Below, in pieces: positions 26,635 to 38,969 of a DNA stretch of 64,000 nt. Within the stretch, counting starts at the first letter, position 1; every line of letters begins with the position of its first letter. Origin of the DNA: Pholis gunnellus (lineage: Eukaryota > Chordata > Actinopteri > Perciformes > Pholidae); NCBI GenBank assembly GCA_910591455.2, contig OU342819.1, forward strand, positions 20,868,621 to 20,932,620, given 5' to 3'. The notes under the pieces were generated by a model. It saw only the letters and a list, made by a program, of their open reading frames with translations, made no database searches and was not told the origin of the DNA. A program made the translations under genes and the position numbers.

Positions 26635-26861
26635 GTTGGCTCATAAGAGTGAACGTTTGCTGGTAATACTCACTTTTCCAAATATTCACCAAAAGTACAA
26701 ACATCCAGACGATGAATACGAGGTGCAGGACAGGAAATGAAACGGAGAGCGTCCGTCTCCACAGAGATTCATCTTTCAGTCTTTGGTGTTTTTTAAATTT
26801 GTGCTTTAGAACGAAACCATCAGAAAATAAACTCTTCTTCTACCACTCGCCCTGTAGCCTT

Positions 26862-27030
26862 AATGTAGACCCTGTAACTTATTGTAGACCCTGTAACTGA
26901 ATGTAGACCCTGTAACTTATAGACCCTGTAACTGAATGTAGACCCTGTAACTTAATGTAGACCCTGTAACTTATAGACCCTGTAACTTATTGTAGACCCT
27001 GTAACTTATTGTAGACCCTGTAACTTAATG
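26862..27030. repeat. tandem repeat, tgtagaccctgtaact unit
   Basis: About nine units of 14 to 20 bases (aatgtagaccctgtaactta) with unit-length variation due to loss of the atgt part. Confidence 0.93.
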
Positions 27031-28794
27031 TCGGGCTCACACTAATAAGTCTGATTTCATGCTCTCCTCTCTTTGATGAGCTTTGCTGCCTGAAGAACAT
27101 TTCTTGTGATAAACTCGAGCGGATTTCTTTAGGCCACCGTGTTCTAAACAAAGACAAAACCCTTTGAAGGATTGGCGCCGGTGTTTGACTCGGGTTTAGA
27201 GATGTAATGTGACCGGAATGACAGACGACATGTTGGGATTAGAAATATCATCGGAGGGGGAGGGGCCTGCAGCTGCAGCCTCACCAGCTTGCTGCTCTTT
27301 CATGTTGCTCAGAGGAACGAGGGGCTCTGTGTCGTTGGCTCGGGGTGCCGGTTGTCCTCTTTCTCACGATGTCTGAGGGCAGAGAGCCCTGGAATCAGAC
27401 CGTCACTAGAACATCAGCTCCTTCTGTCTCTGGGAAGCCTTGTGACACATCTTGGATACTCTTTTGAGAAGCTGCGAAGCATAAACCTTCAGTTATTTAA
27501 CATAACCCTAACCATCTCTCTGAACCTTTTAGAAGACTTCTTCCAAACATTGTAAATATAAATATAATATATATAAAGTATTGTTACAGCCTTTTGAACT
27601 TTGAAATTAGCATGTCGCTAAAGAACTTTTGCACACGTTACATTCAAAGCAATGTACCGGAATGATTTAAGGAGAGACGAGATCAGCTTCTCGTCTCCTT
27701 CCGCGTGTTTCAACTATTCTTGCAAAGGGCTTTTACATTTTCCAAGGAAGTAAAGCTTTGGCTTTATTAGATTGCAAAGTTAGATTTTATTCCCATTAAT
27801 TCCCTAGGAAAGTTTCCACCTCTTATATTCCCGTTAGTTTTGCAAATCTTTTCTCTGTTTTGTATTGTGCAACAAACACAGTAACTCACCGTACACAGAT
27901 ACCTTTTAAGAACATCTATATTTGTGACTTTCAAGACGACTTTAATTCTATAATTCGTTCCGAAGAAGGTAATAATTTGTTAAAATTTAAAAATTTTAAA
28001 AATTTAAAATTTTTAAAAAAAGTTAAAATTTCTACAGTGAAAACCATTTCAGAACTATTTAGTTATTGTAATAATCACCACGAGTTTAGAAAGTCAACTC
28101 TTCTCTCTTCTTGTTGGAAGTTACATGAATTGTTGCATTGAGCTCATCAGAGGTAGTTTATGATTTAAAGGTGAATAACTTTAGTTTATAGCTGGTGTGA
28201 AAACCCTGCCGACTACTGTACCTGTTGGTTGAATCCACGCGAGCTGGACGTGACATTCGTCTCACGTGCTGTCAGGTAGCGGTGGAATCAGAGGCGGCTG
28301 ATCTTTTGACCTCCTGCCGTGTATAAGTTAGATAAATCCGTCACACCAGGAGCCCTGAGGGGGGAGAGCTCACCTTTAACACCAACGGTATTGGCTGTTA
28401 GCGTAGCCCCGACCTCCCTTTGACGGAACGAGACGATCTGTCTTTGAAACCTTCACATGATTGGAAAGTAAACTGTTTGGTTGTGTTCATCCCAACTTCA
28501 GCTGTTTGCTAATTTAAAAAGTGGAGCTTAGTACTTTAAAATATGCTAAATCTGACATCTAACTTAGTACATCTCCATGTGAACACGTACGTCAGCAATT
28601 AGGAGTTTATAGATAATACAGAACTTTAGATTGTGTGCAGGTAAATAAGTGAAACTCTGACAATGAGAAAGTTAAATGCAAGCAAACACGATGGAGGTGT
28701 TACTGTGGACTTTTAACTGGTTCTGAACCAGTCTCGGTGTAGTCCTGATCCTCTATCAGACCTCCATCAGTAAACGAGACCATCAGAGAGAAGA

Positions 28795-28980
28795 TGGTCT
28801 GTTTCTATAGAGCAACGGGAGAACCAGAACCAGGACTGAGAGGAGCAGACTGTCAGACCTGCTGCAGTAACATGAGAGGTTTTCTAAAGAGAGTCTGGTG
28901 CTCAGAGACACTACAGAGACAGAGACCAACAGAACCAACACTACATGAAAGTTCTTTGTAGTTACTTTAAGTCTCAGAAC
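28795..28980. repeat. family B repeat, copy 2
   Basis: Shares gggagaaccagaaccaggactgag with the foldback element and continues to gtaacatgagag...ggtgctcagagacactac...acatgaaagttctttgtagttacttt. Confidence 0.8.
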
Positions 28981-31279
28981 TTTTCTTTATCCGTTGACCA
29001 GTTGAACCCGTGACCCTGACGGAGGCAGTGCCGTGCACAGCCGGCATCAACCCGTGGGCCCTGCTTTAGGCCGTGAATATGTATGAGAATGTCACTCCAC
29101 AGAAAGGACCCATTATAATGTTGTTTACACTCGACCCACTTGGGTCACGTTCTGTTGGACGGTCTTGACCCCTCGCTGTCCGGGGGATCCGCCTCAGACC
29201 TGCTCCATGGTGACTTTTCGACCCCTGGAGTAACACGTTGCCAGAGGGACCCTCTCTGCTAATAGCTGGGCGGCTGCCGAATCTGTCAACAGACTTGTTT
29301 CTGTTGCCTCCCTCCCGTCCTCGCTCTCTCTTTCTCTTCCTTCTCCGGGTCGTCCTCCCTCCACATTTCACACCAACCTTGTTCAAGAGTCCGTCCCCTC
29401 CGGCAAGCAATTTGGACCAATTTAGTAAAGGGCCGAGGTAGACGGGTGAAGTGTTGTGGTGCTGCTGGTCGTCACGGCTGAGAGTCTTGACTCCTCTCGT
29501 CGTAGTTCGTCACAGCTTTGAACAATCGATCCACGTCAGGACGTTTCAGATCACATCAGGGACGTTTCTCATCACAGGAAAACCACTCGGCTGCTTTCAA
29601 CACGAGGTGTTTTAGCCTTTGCTGTTATAAAAGAAGTTCAGCTGGCTGGTTTTATTTTAAATCTTCATATATTAACATATAACTCAGTTTATTTCTGTAA
29701 ATATTAGTGTTCTAGATGTATGAAGGAAACGGAAATAAATGGTGTTTTAACAGCTGAACCGGTTTAGGACTGAAGACCTTTGCACACATTCAAACACATC
29801 TTTTAGACGTTTCAAACGTCGCTTCAGCCCTGACTCGTATGCCTCACACATAATCCTGCTGCATTGTGTATGAATGAGTCTTCAGTCTGCAGGGACACGT
29901 TTCCCGTGTGGTCATAAATGCCCCGTTCCAAACACAGGAGATCAACGTGAATTCTTGGAAAAACACTAAGTTGCCCGATGATACACGTAGAAAATGAATT
30001 CTTTCTTCTCGTGAGGGGATTTATTTAGACCTTTTCTGTTTGTTTGAGGCGCTTTAACAAAGTGGATTCGTCCGTTTCCTCTTTACTCTCCGTCCGCTGA
30101 CCCAGATGTTCTCCTCTCTTTCTCTTCATTGCTGATGCTTATCGCCGTTGAATCACTTTGTCTTTAGATTGTCTGCTGGTCCTTTAGTTTGTTTTTGTAG
30201 GTCACTCTCTTTAGGTCACTCTCTTTGCTGCGTCATCTTCTTCTTCTTCTTCTTCTGTTTATTACACAGACACCAGATATCAGACGCATCACTTCTATTT
30301 AAGAAGAATCTCAGCGTCACCCGTTGCTCTTCCTCACCTCTGAACTGAGCTCTCGTCTCTCTTTGTTATATATTTTTGTATCATTTCTTTTCTTTCTCAT
30401 TATCCTGTTCACATTTGTCTTGTGTTCTTTTTGTCGCTCTTGTTTAATTACTATGTAGCTGTTAAGTGAAAATATACACTTTGCAGCTCCGGCATGAATG
30501 AGTAATAAAACCCAACGTGTTGGTGATAATATTAAAGCAATGCAAACAGGACAATAATAAATGAAATACCAAGAGGAAGATTAGGAAGTCGAGCAGAAAG
30601 AAACTCCACATCTATATTCACAGCGGCCTCTCTTGTGTAGTTCTCTCTGTTATGCATCCGTGACAGATTTTTTTTCCATCGCTTCTTCTTCTCTGTCCTT
30701 TTTTACGTGTCGGCCATCTGTCCAGGTGCGAGTGTTTTCCCAGACGTGCTATTAAAAAGAGGCCGGTCCTCTTTCACTTAATCCTCTAAAGCGCTGTTTT
30801 GCCCTTCAATATCACTTCCTGTATTGACTGAGGAACGTCCTCCTTTATACCCTTAGATCCATTTAAACTCTTCCTCTTCAGGGTTCGTCTTCTGCATCTC
30901 ACTCGGTTATTTTTAAAATAATGACGTGAATACAGATTAATTGACAACCTGCAGACATTTATTAGTGCACACTTATAACATGTAACAGTGCACCACATCA
31001 GCTGGAGATCGTCCCGGTGCTGTCTGTCTGTATCCTTAAATCTTCTTCAGATTGAATCCACATTGATTTTTTTTAAGTCTATAAACAGCAAGAAAACACA
31101 ATAATTGGGATTCTTGCAAATCCGATCCACATCCAGAGGTGGTTTCACTTCATGGGAGGATGGAAGTAACGTGATAATGTTACGACTTTGCCAATGTGAA
31201 GTCAATTAGGATCCTTTGTTAAATCGTGTCTCCGTGTGAATGTGCAATGCTCAGAACTAGTGATGCAGGAGTCAAACAA

Positions 31280-31400
31280 ACAGGACTTTCACCCTGCAGA
31301 CCGGCGTTCGTGTCCCAACGGGTTGTTTGGTTACGTTTGTGACGTGTTTACGTATTTTAGTTAGTTTACGCACCGATCTTAAGCCCCACCGTGATGTTTT
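31280..31400. repeat. interspersed repeat fragment (family C), copy 1
   Basis: Segment ggactttcaccctgcagaccggcgttcgtgtcccaacgg is related to 40635-40710. The ggcgttcgtgtccc part loosely resembles a tRNA B box, so a SINE origin is possible but unproven. Confidence 0.5.
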
Positions 31401-32812
31401 CTCGCCCTCACAAAGTGGTTTTGTCACTTCATGTGTTTCTGAGAGTTCACGTTTAATTTCTACAGCCGCTCAAATTTCAAAATTTCAAAGTGCTGAGCAG
31501 AATGTAGCTTCTAGCGGAGCGCTGTGGAGGAAAACCTGGAGGAGAACAGTCCGTAGACAGACGCTGGAGTATATTATCTGCCGGCACTTTCACTTTGGAA
31601 AGCCAGCGTAGCTACGTAGTCGCTAAGGCCGATACGCCGTCACTCACAGGTAACAATGGGGCCGGTCTGGCTTAAAGATCTGATGTGATCATCTGATTTA
31701 CCTGCAGTCTGAACGGAGCCTTTGTGGCAGAAAAAGTGCCTCAAAGGACATTTGCAGTTTGATCTGAGTGTTTCTATATGAATGTTTCAGTTTCAAAATC
31801 AGTTTCTTTAATCTTCTCCGGATCCGGAAAACTTCAGGATGCTTGAACAGTCAGTGAAGTTAAACCACTGCGAGTAGTCTTGTTACAGACTTCTTCAAGG
31901 TTGCATTGTGAGTAATATTAGTAATAATAGTAATATGATGAGGTTGAGGCTGTGAGGCTGAAGACTTCTTTTTTCTGCTCGTTAAGAACTCGACTTTGAT
32001 TTATTCTGGTTTTAATTGTTGCTTTGTCTTCTTCTCCAGAATAAATCTGTCCACCGACGGTTACTGTTCTCTACGGAGTCCTCCTGTAAATTACACCTCA
32101 GACGAGCCAAAGAAAGACCAGCTGTCCTCCGCAGTGACACATTTACTGCTTTGAATCGCTGCTCGCTGAGACACACCAACACGCCGACTCTGCACAAACA
32201 AGTTTGTGTTTGTTTGGCTGACGGCGACTTAACAGCGACATCCCAAGAATTAGCTTCAACGTTTCTTTAATTCAATCATTTTATTTTCACTTTACATAGT
32301 TTACACACTTTATGTTTTTACCCCAAAAAGAATAGTACACAACATAACGGATAACTACGCAAACAATCAGACTTTGACACAAAAATCTATAAAAATATAT
32401 AAAATGAAATATAATGAAATAAAAAACACAAGAAAACACAAACATAGATCATCATCCTCCATATTGACCCGGCAATAACAATGTGCAGCATATACATGTT
32501 ACACTCAACAGGAAGTATCACATGACGGCGACAAACAATATAAAAGAAAAAAAGTGAAATTATAAGAAAAAGCTTAAATATTTATAATCATTTAAAGTCA
32601 GCAGCGAGCTCCGGGCTCATTCTTCCCGGAGCAGTGAAGTCATGCTGAGCAGCACTGAGACTCCTCTAGACCGAGGGAGGAGGTTTAAATTCCGACACTG
32701 TAGAGACTTGTACTCAGCGAAACACTTCTCAGTTCCTGTCAGCGATGAATGAAATGACGGCTGAAGAATTCCTCCTCGCTCGCCGCCGACACACACACGC
32801 ACCACAAACCCT

Positions 32813-32857
32813 CTCCTCCTCCTCCTCCTCCTCCTCCTCCTCCTCCTCCTCCTCCTC
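32813..32857. repeat. (TCC)n microsatellite
   Basis: 45 bases, 15 trinucleotide units. Confidence 0.96.
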
Positions 32858-33255
32858 ACCGAGACGTCCGACGTGCTGCGACCTGAACGAAACATTCTCT
32901 GATACATCTGGAGGATTAAGGAATCGTGAGCCCAGCGGGGTTCAGATGAACGGTGTCGGTCTCGCGCGTCGGCAGCACCGAGTTCACACCGGAGCCCAAA
33001 ACCAGCGGCTCACCGCTTTCTCTTCATCCAAAGTTAAACCGTTTAGTCTTTGGAACCATCGAGGCTTCGTGGCTAAAGTGTTTTTTATGTGTGTGTTTTC
33101 TTAAGCTTTATTTATTCAAGAAGGGTTGTTGGGCATGTAGGGCGCTCACACAACACCGCCTCCCTTCATTCAAACAAAGAAGAACATAAAGTCACATTCA
33201 CACTCGACAACCTCCTGCTGGCTTCTGGCTCATTCAGAACCCGTCAGCCAGCTCT

Positions 33256-33652
33256 CCCTCTTTACCTCTTTACCTCTTTACCTCTTTACCTCTTTGTCTC
33301 TTTACCTCTTTACCTCTTTAGCTCTTTACCTCTTTGTCTCTTTGCCTCTTTGTCTCTTTGTCTCTTTACCTCTTTGTCTCTTTACATCCTTGTCTCTTTA
33401 CACCTTTGCCTCTTTACCTCTTTGTCTCTTTACCTCTTTGTCTCTTTACCTCTTTGTCTCTTTACATCCTTGTCTCTTTACACCTTTACCTCTTTGTCTC
33501 TTTGCCTCTTTGTATCTTTGTCTCTTTACCTCTTTGTCTCTTTACATCCTTGTCTCTTTACACCTTTGTCTCTTTGTCTCTTTACCTATTTGTCTCTTTG
33601 TCTCTTTACCTCTTTGTCTCTTTGTCTCTTTACCTCTTTAACTCTGTCTCTA
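33256..33652. repeat. pyrimidine-rich minisatellite, ctctttacctctttgt units
   Basis: About 400 bases of 8-base units (ctctttac, ctctttgt, ctctttgc) with occasional atccttgt variants. All three forward frames stay open across it, which is a consequence of the repeat and not evidence of coding. Confidence 0.95.
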
Positions 33653-34237
33653 GAACATCAGCTGTCTAACCGATTTAAAGGAAAAGCTATGCCACAAATA
33701 TAACATTTAACATAATGATAATAGCTAAATTGGTGCAAATCTTACATTTAGGAACGTGGTTATGGTCATAAAACATGAAATAAAAGCTGATGGGTTTGAA
33801 TATTATTGTTGTTCTGGATCAATAATAACAGGAGACAGACTCTCACACACACACACACACTCTTACATTTGACCAGCTGTGCTTTATAGTCGAGTGTATT
33901 CACAGAAACATTCCCTCATAGCGACACATGTATGTCGGACATAGGACAGGAAGTCCCTTGCAGCACGACCTTATTTGGACACTTGAGTCTGAATTAAAAT
34001 AATATATTTTAAGACTGCAATGGAATTATTTCCGTCTGTAAAGAGAGAGAGTTTACGTCCGAGGACGAGAGAAGATGAACCGAGATGTCCTGCAGTCACG
34101 TGACTGAGCTGTGAGCCGCTTGATTTAAACGTGCAGAGAAACGTCTCTGAGAGAAGATCCCTCTGCTGGTTCAAAAGGTTGACTCAGATCATTAACTTCA
34201 CTTCCACAAAGGTTTTCAGCATCGTTTTTAAATGCCG

Positions 34238-34500
34238 CCGTAAAGGCTCCGGTGAAAACGCTCAATATGACCTCTACTTAAAGGGACAGTTCACCCTAAA
34301 TCACAAGAACATGTGTTTCCTCTCACCTGTAGTGCTGTTTATCAACCGAGGTGGTTTTGGTGGGGTTTTCAAATGTTTCTTTGTTGTTTTTTTGTTGTTT
34401 TTTTGGCGCTTTGAGCACCACAAGCTGAGTGTCGTATCGTCCCGATAGAGAGAAGGCCGATGTCTCTACGGACGATATCTCCAACACTCTGCAACTTCTA
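34238..34500. repeat. possible DNA-transposon relic
   Basis: Begins aaagggacagttcaccctaaatcac, a sequence typical of the end of a common fish DNA-transposon relic. The other end was not identified. Confidence 0.35.
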
Positions 34501-34903
34501 CTGCAGAATTAAACTTGTTTTTTGAGCTTGAAGCTAAACAAAGTGACTTTACTCTGATGAAGAACATCACTGCTGGTGTTAATAGTGACATTTCTCACCA
34601 TGTTTTGGGGTCATCTGCTGTTTTAAATGATAAATGATGACATAAAGTTCACCGTTTAGGACTAAACTATGTTTATTTAAAACATTTATATATATAAAAA
34701 GAATAATGCCTTCTAATGAGAGACCAGGGTGTCACAGAGCGACTCACTCATTCAAGGATTTTGGGCTTTTGACTGAAATGTGGATCACCGAGTATTTAAG
34801 ACGAGCATTTAAGTGATTAATAAGCACAATTACGCTTCAATAAACCGCCTGAAAGCGGATTAAAATGTGACGGATCAGCCTGCACCTTCAGTTATCTGAT
34901 TGT

Positions 34904-34952
34904 TTCCTGCTTCCTGCTTCCTGCTTCCTGCTTCCTGCTTCCTGCTTCCTGC
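34904..34952. repeat. 7 x TTCCTGC tandem repeat
   Basis: Seven exact 7-base units; each contains TTCC, the complement of the GGAA core bound by ETS factors. Confidence 0.95.
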
Positions 34953-35537
34953 TCCTCCACTGCAGCTGCCGGGGCGTTTAAGTGCCTTGCTCAACTGCGT
35001 GTCGGCAGTATTTTATTCGTTCTGATTATAGGATGTAAAGAAACAACTCCCAGAGGATCCCGCGGCTCTGCGAGAGAGATAATTGGCTGATGGGAAAACA
35101 TTTTACATTTTTTATTTTCTTTGTCGTTTGGGCCGGTCTTCGGCTCGCCGTGCGCCGGCCTGACTCTAGTAAATGAACCGCTGTCGCCTCATTAGAGTTC
35201 GCTCTGTTTTATCACCCGGTAAACTGTCGGGACAAACAACACGGCGAGGCTGTTATTTTTCATCTGCTAAAACGAAGCACCTCGCTCCTCCAGGGTTTAA
35301 TTAAACCGCGTTGAACTGAATTAGAATTAATGGAACACTTTGTAACACTCTGGGACCGAGGCTGCGCGTCAAACTGTCCTACTTTTACTACCGCAGACGT
35401 GTAATGTGAGCGCTGTAGGCGGCTGTGAACCTCTTACAGCCTTTATTTGAAATCTGTTTCAGACTTTAAACTTATCACCACCAGTGAAAAGGAAAACTAA
35501 GATCTTAAACTCTGTGTTTGTGTCTCTTCTTCTTCAG

Positions 35538-35696
35538 CTGAAGACGAGTTCATGTGCAAGACTCCGGCCATATCGGACATCGTCATCCTGGTGGACGGCT
35601 CCTGGAGCATCGGACGCATCAACTTCAGGCTGGTCAGGACCTTCCTGGAGAACCTGGTCCGGGCCTTCTCCGTGGAGTTTGACAAGACCAGGATCG
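35538..35696 (+). CDS. col14a1: col14a1 exon: VWA domain part 1, MIDAS motif DxSxS
   Basis: Exon of 159 bases (53 codons, 77-129), phase 1 at both ends, acceptor ttcttcag, donor gtgagg. It opens with AEDEFMCKTPAIS, carrying the Cys just before the VWA fold, then the beta-1 strand DIVILVDGSWSIGR with the DGSWS motif that supplies three metal-ligand residues of the metal-ion-dependent adhesion site. The helix NFRLVRTFLENLV follows, and the exon ends at FDKTRIG. In this family the VWA domain is thought to mediate matrix protein binding. All residues expected for a functional metal site are present here, and the spacing is the family norm. Very strong similarity to the collagen XIV VWA-1. Confidence 0.95.
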
Positions 35697-35883
35697 GTGA
35701 GGAGGCTTTGATATCCGGCTCAAAACAGCAACTAAGCTTTGTTTTGCTTAAAGCACCTCCTACACTCTGTTAATCCACAGAAACTTTGGTTTTAAACTGT
35801 ACTTGAGAGACCAAAAGATAAATAAACGGAACCACAAGAGTATTTTTCTGCGGTTTAACGTTTCCTCATGACCGTGTGTGCAG

Positions 35884-36003
35884 GTCTGGCTCAGTACAGC
35901 GGAGACCCCCGGATCGAGTGGCACCTCAACGCTCACACCACCAAAGAGGCCGTGATCGAGGCAGTGAAGAACCTGCCGTATAAAGGAGGAAACACGCTGA
36001 CAG
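35884..36003 (+). CDS. col14a1: col14a1 exon: VWA domain part 2, MIDAS threonine
   Basis: Exon of 120 bases (40 codons, 130-169), phase 1 to phase 1, separated from the previous exon by only 187 bases. It encodes LAQYSGDPRIEWHLNAHTT followed by KEAVIEAVKNLPYKGGNTLTG. This contains the VWA beta-2/beta-3 strands and the loop GGNTLTG, whose Thr is the expected MIDAS threonine. Acceptor gtgtgcag, donor gtaccc. No insertions or missing residues compared with the family. The next exon continues the frame as ACA-G|GT. Confidence 0.95.
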
Positions 36004-37261
36004 GTACCCCCCAAAACCCTCCCCCACCAAAGCCCCCCCTCTGGTTATTATGGTCCTCCGTACTCGTCACAGTCACCAGATAACGTTTGGACCAGAGCCG
36101 GTCTTCTGTCTCGGCTCGTTAGATTCACCTCAGTTCGTTTCAGCGTTGGTGTTGAGATGTTTGTGACCCGGCTGATGAGAGCAGCCGGTCGGTCAGTGAG
36201 GTTCAAATCAATGTGAACATCAACAGCAGCTTCACTGATACTCAAGACGCGTGGGAGGAAATGTGTTCTCATCAGTGACGGGGGTTCGTTTTGCTGCTTT
36301 TTAATTCACAGTTTTACTTTAGAACCGTCGTCATGAGGAGGCGAAGGTCTTCTAGAGAGCGAGCGAGCTTTGATGAACCAACATTCAGCTCGTTTTATGG
36401 AGCTCTGGTTTGATTATCTGTCGTGAACGCAGTAATCGTATCACGGTTGTGAGTGTGCAGCTTCCTTCCTGTTGTAAACGTGTCGCTGTACTCGCGGTAC
36501 ATCAGCGCAGGAACACGAAGGTACGGAAGCTCTGGGAGCCAAAGTTAGGAAGATGAAAGTAAAACGTTTTTTTATATTTTGATCATTTTCTTCAGTGTTT
36601 GTTGTTGTAATACTAATTTCGTCCACAAGATAATTATTAATTTCCCAAATGGGACTAAAAGAGGCAAGTTTGCACCGATTACAATACATTTCTAGCCAAA
36701 AGAAAGACGTGAAGGTAATTTAAAACTCACCTGGAAGAAAACACGAATGCTTTTAGTCCTATTTACGACATGTGGTAGTGGCGCCTCCTGTGGCCGAAAT
36801 GAGTATTACAACAATCACTCGATCGTGAACATTCTTCTACTGTAAGCACAGAGACGATCTGATGCGTGGAGTCAGTTTCATGCAACATTTATACAACTTT
36901 GAAATGACTGTAAACAAGCCGCCACGGTTACTTTTCTAAGTCGCGTGTTGGTCAACCAGCCGGTTGAATGTTGGACCCAGCGGGGTTAAAAAGCATCGTT
37001 AACGCTGAAGGCAACAACACGCATTTAAAAAGCTTCACCGAGTGAATCCAGGCTTTTAGTTTAGTTTCTTCTTTTTGGAAAGTCTCTTGTTTCTTTGCTT
37101 CTTTGTTTTTCAGAGTTTCTTCTTCATTATTTTGGATGTAAAATGAGTTTTTACCCAGAAGATACTCCGGACCGTGACTGCTTGTGGCTTTGTGTTTGTT
37201 GAGTTGTTTGTAACAGCGTCTCCGTGTCTCACTGGGTTCCTGTTCTTTGTGCGTGAACCAG
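36004..37261. other. intron within VWA coding region
   Basis: 1.26 kb, no repeats of note and no exon recognised. Confidence 0.8.
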
Positions 37262-37426
37262 GTCTGGCTCTGACCTTCATCCTGGAGACCAGCTTCAAAC
37301 CCGAGGCCGGGTCCAGGCCCGGCGTTCCCAAGATAGGAATCCTCATCACCGACGGGAAGTCCCAGGATGACGTCATACCTCCTGCACGGATGCTGAGGGA
37401 AGCCGGGATCGAACTGTTCGCCATCG
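37262..37426 (+). CDS. col14a1: col14a1 exon: VWA domain part 3, MIDAS aspartate
   Basis: Exon of 165 bases (55 codons, 170-224), phase 1 to phase 1. It encodes LALTFILETSFKPEAGSRPG and then the central strand VPKIGILITDGKSQDDVIPP, where the Asp in ITDGKS is the third MIDAS element. The helix ARMLREAGIELFAI closes the exon. Acceptor gaaccag, donor gtacgc (a non-optimal but acceptable donor). Together with the two previous exons the full DxSxS...T...D metal site is intact, so the domain should bind a divalent cation. Confidence 0.95.
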
Positions 37427-38027
37427 GTACGCTCAGACCTAACCTGACACCGACTTCGTTTACATGCACCAAATATTCTGGTTTCTGCACAACATTCCAC
37501 TAATATTCCCGTTTATGTGCAGCCGTTCAGATTTAGATTAATGTGATGTATTAGTGGGCCGGTGAATCCCCCGTCGACATCATTCTATTCTGTGTTTGAC
37601 GGCTCGATGTCGTTTATCACGTCTAAATACGGAAAAGTGGCCATTTTGCTTCTTTATGTCAAAATATGTCTAAATCCAGAATAATAAACACATCACACGT
37701 GTTTCGATTGTAAAAATGCTCCTTTTGGAAGAAGCCAAATCTAACTTTAATATTGAGTAATAGAGGACTGTGAGATCCAAAGACCGGTCAGAGAGAATCG
37801 GAAATTACAGATCGACGTCTGAAATCACACGTACGGAAGCCTTGAGATGCGAATGATGAAGTCTGATTGAAATAGTTTTCTCCCGTTTTATGACTTTCAA
37901 ACGGGTGAAAAAGTAAAGTTAGTCGTCCTCGGTGAAGAGAAGTTTCCTGAGTAACAGGTGGAGAAACCTCGTCCACTTCTTGCATCATCAAAAACTTCAA
38001 ACACCTTTCATGTTAACCACTTCCTGA

Positions 38028-38058
<31 letters not shown>

Positions 38059-38062
38059 CTCG

Positions 38063-38122
<60 letters not shown>

Positions 38123-38155
38123 CTCGCTCTCGCTCTCTCTCTCTCTCTCTGTCTC

Positions 38156-38214
<59 letters not shown>

Positions 38215-38245
38215 CTCGCTCTCGCTCTCGCTCTCGCTCTCTCTC

Positions 38246-38289
<44 letters not shown>
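37427..38289. other. intron within VWA coding region
   Basis: 863 bases; the last 260 bases are the CT-rich repeat that also serves as polypyrimidine tract for the next exon. Confidence 0.85.
38028..38287. repeat. (CT)n microsatellite abutting exon acceptor
   Basis: About 260 bases of CT with clustered CTCG and CTGT variants. It ends directly at the acceptor cag of the exon at 38290. Confidence 0.97.
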
Positions 38290-38451
38290 GTGTGAAAAAC
38301 GCCGATGAGAACGAGCTGAGGGCGATCGCGTCTCCTCCGGAGGAAACTCACGTGTACAACGTGGCGGACTTCAGCGTGATGAGCGACATCGTGGAGGGTC
38401 TCACCAAGACCGTGTGCGACCGAGTGGAGCAGCTCGACAAGCAGATCAAAG
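38290..38451 (+). CDS. col14a1: col14a1 exon: VWA domain part 4 (C-terminal helix)
   Basis: Exon of 162 bases (54 codons, 225-278), phase 1 to phase 1. It encodes GVKNADENELRAIASPPEE, THVYNVADFSVMSDIVEGL, then TKTVCDRVEQLDKQIK. GVKNA and HVYNV are the last VWA strands; the Cys in TVCDRV probably pairs with the Cys at the start of the domain. The acceptor AG is the direct end of a 260-base CT-rich simple repeat. The donor is g|gttttg, a weak 5' splice site that nevertheless keeps phase with the next exon. Confidence 0.93.
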
Positions 38452-38969
38452 GTTTTGAGCTAAACAACATCAGCAACAATATTAACTAGAAACCACAAGA
38501 CAACACTACACCTCTGAGAACTCTTTAAATGGGGGCGGAGCCAGATCACGTTTATCCTTCCGGTCCGTCTGTAGACCTGATGTCTCCGTTCAGCTGCTCA
38601 GGGAAATGATCCAGCAGCTAAATCTATTCAATCTATTTTGTGTACACGGTCCCTTTAATATTAGTTGAACAAACAGATTGTTGAAGCCTTTGGTTGCGAT
38701 TATGACGACAGGAAATCCCCGAGCAATAACAACCCGGTCCCCATCTAATCTAAAGGAGCGTAAACAGACGTATATATATATACACACGAGCTGTTTATGT
38801 TGCAGGTAAAGTTACAGTACGCTACAAATATGTGGATGTGGGGATTTGAGGAAGGAATAAATAATAATAAAATAATTAGAATAAGACAAAATAAAGTGAG
38901 TCAAACAGAGAAGAGCCATCAGAGCTATAGGCAACAACACTGTGCTGAGTCCTCTTCTTGCTCCTCCAG
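38452..38969. other. intron between VWA and FN3-2
   Basis: 518 bases with a short tatatatatacacac tract; nothing else seen. Confidence 0.8.

Noticed and set aside
31280..31400. Possible tRNA or tRNA-derived gene because of ggcgttcgtgtccc
   Set aside because: No A box, no cloverleaf; at best a decayed SINE-like repeat.
33089..33703. 204-codon frame with repeated Leu-Phe-Val-Ser
   Set aside because: Product of an 8-base pyrimidine minisatellite, open in all three forward frames.
35538..38451. Alternative assignment of the VWA block to collagen XII or XX
   Set aside because: The VWA sequence, the single N-terminal FN3 before it, the Thr-rich linker before FN3-6 and LRVSEEWYNR in FN3-7 all fit collagen XIV better.
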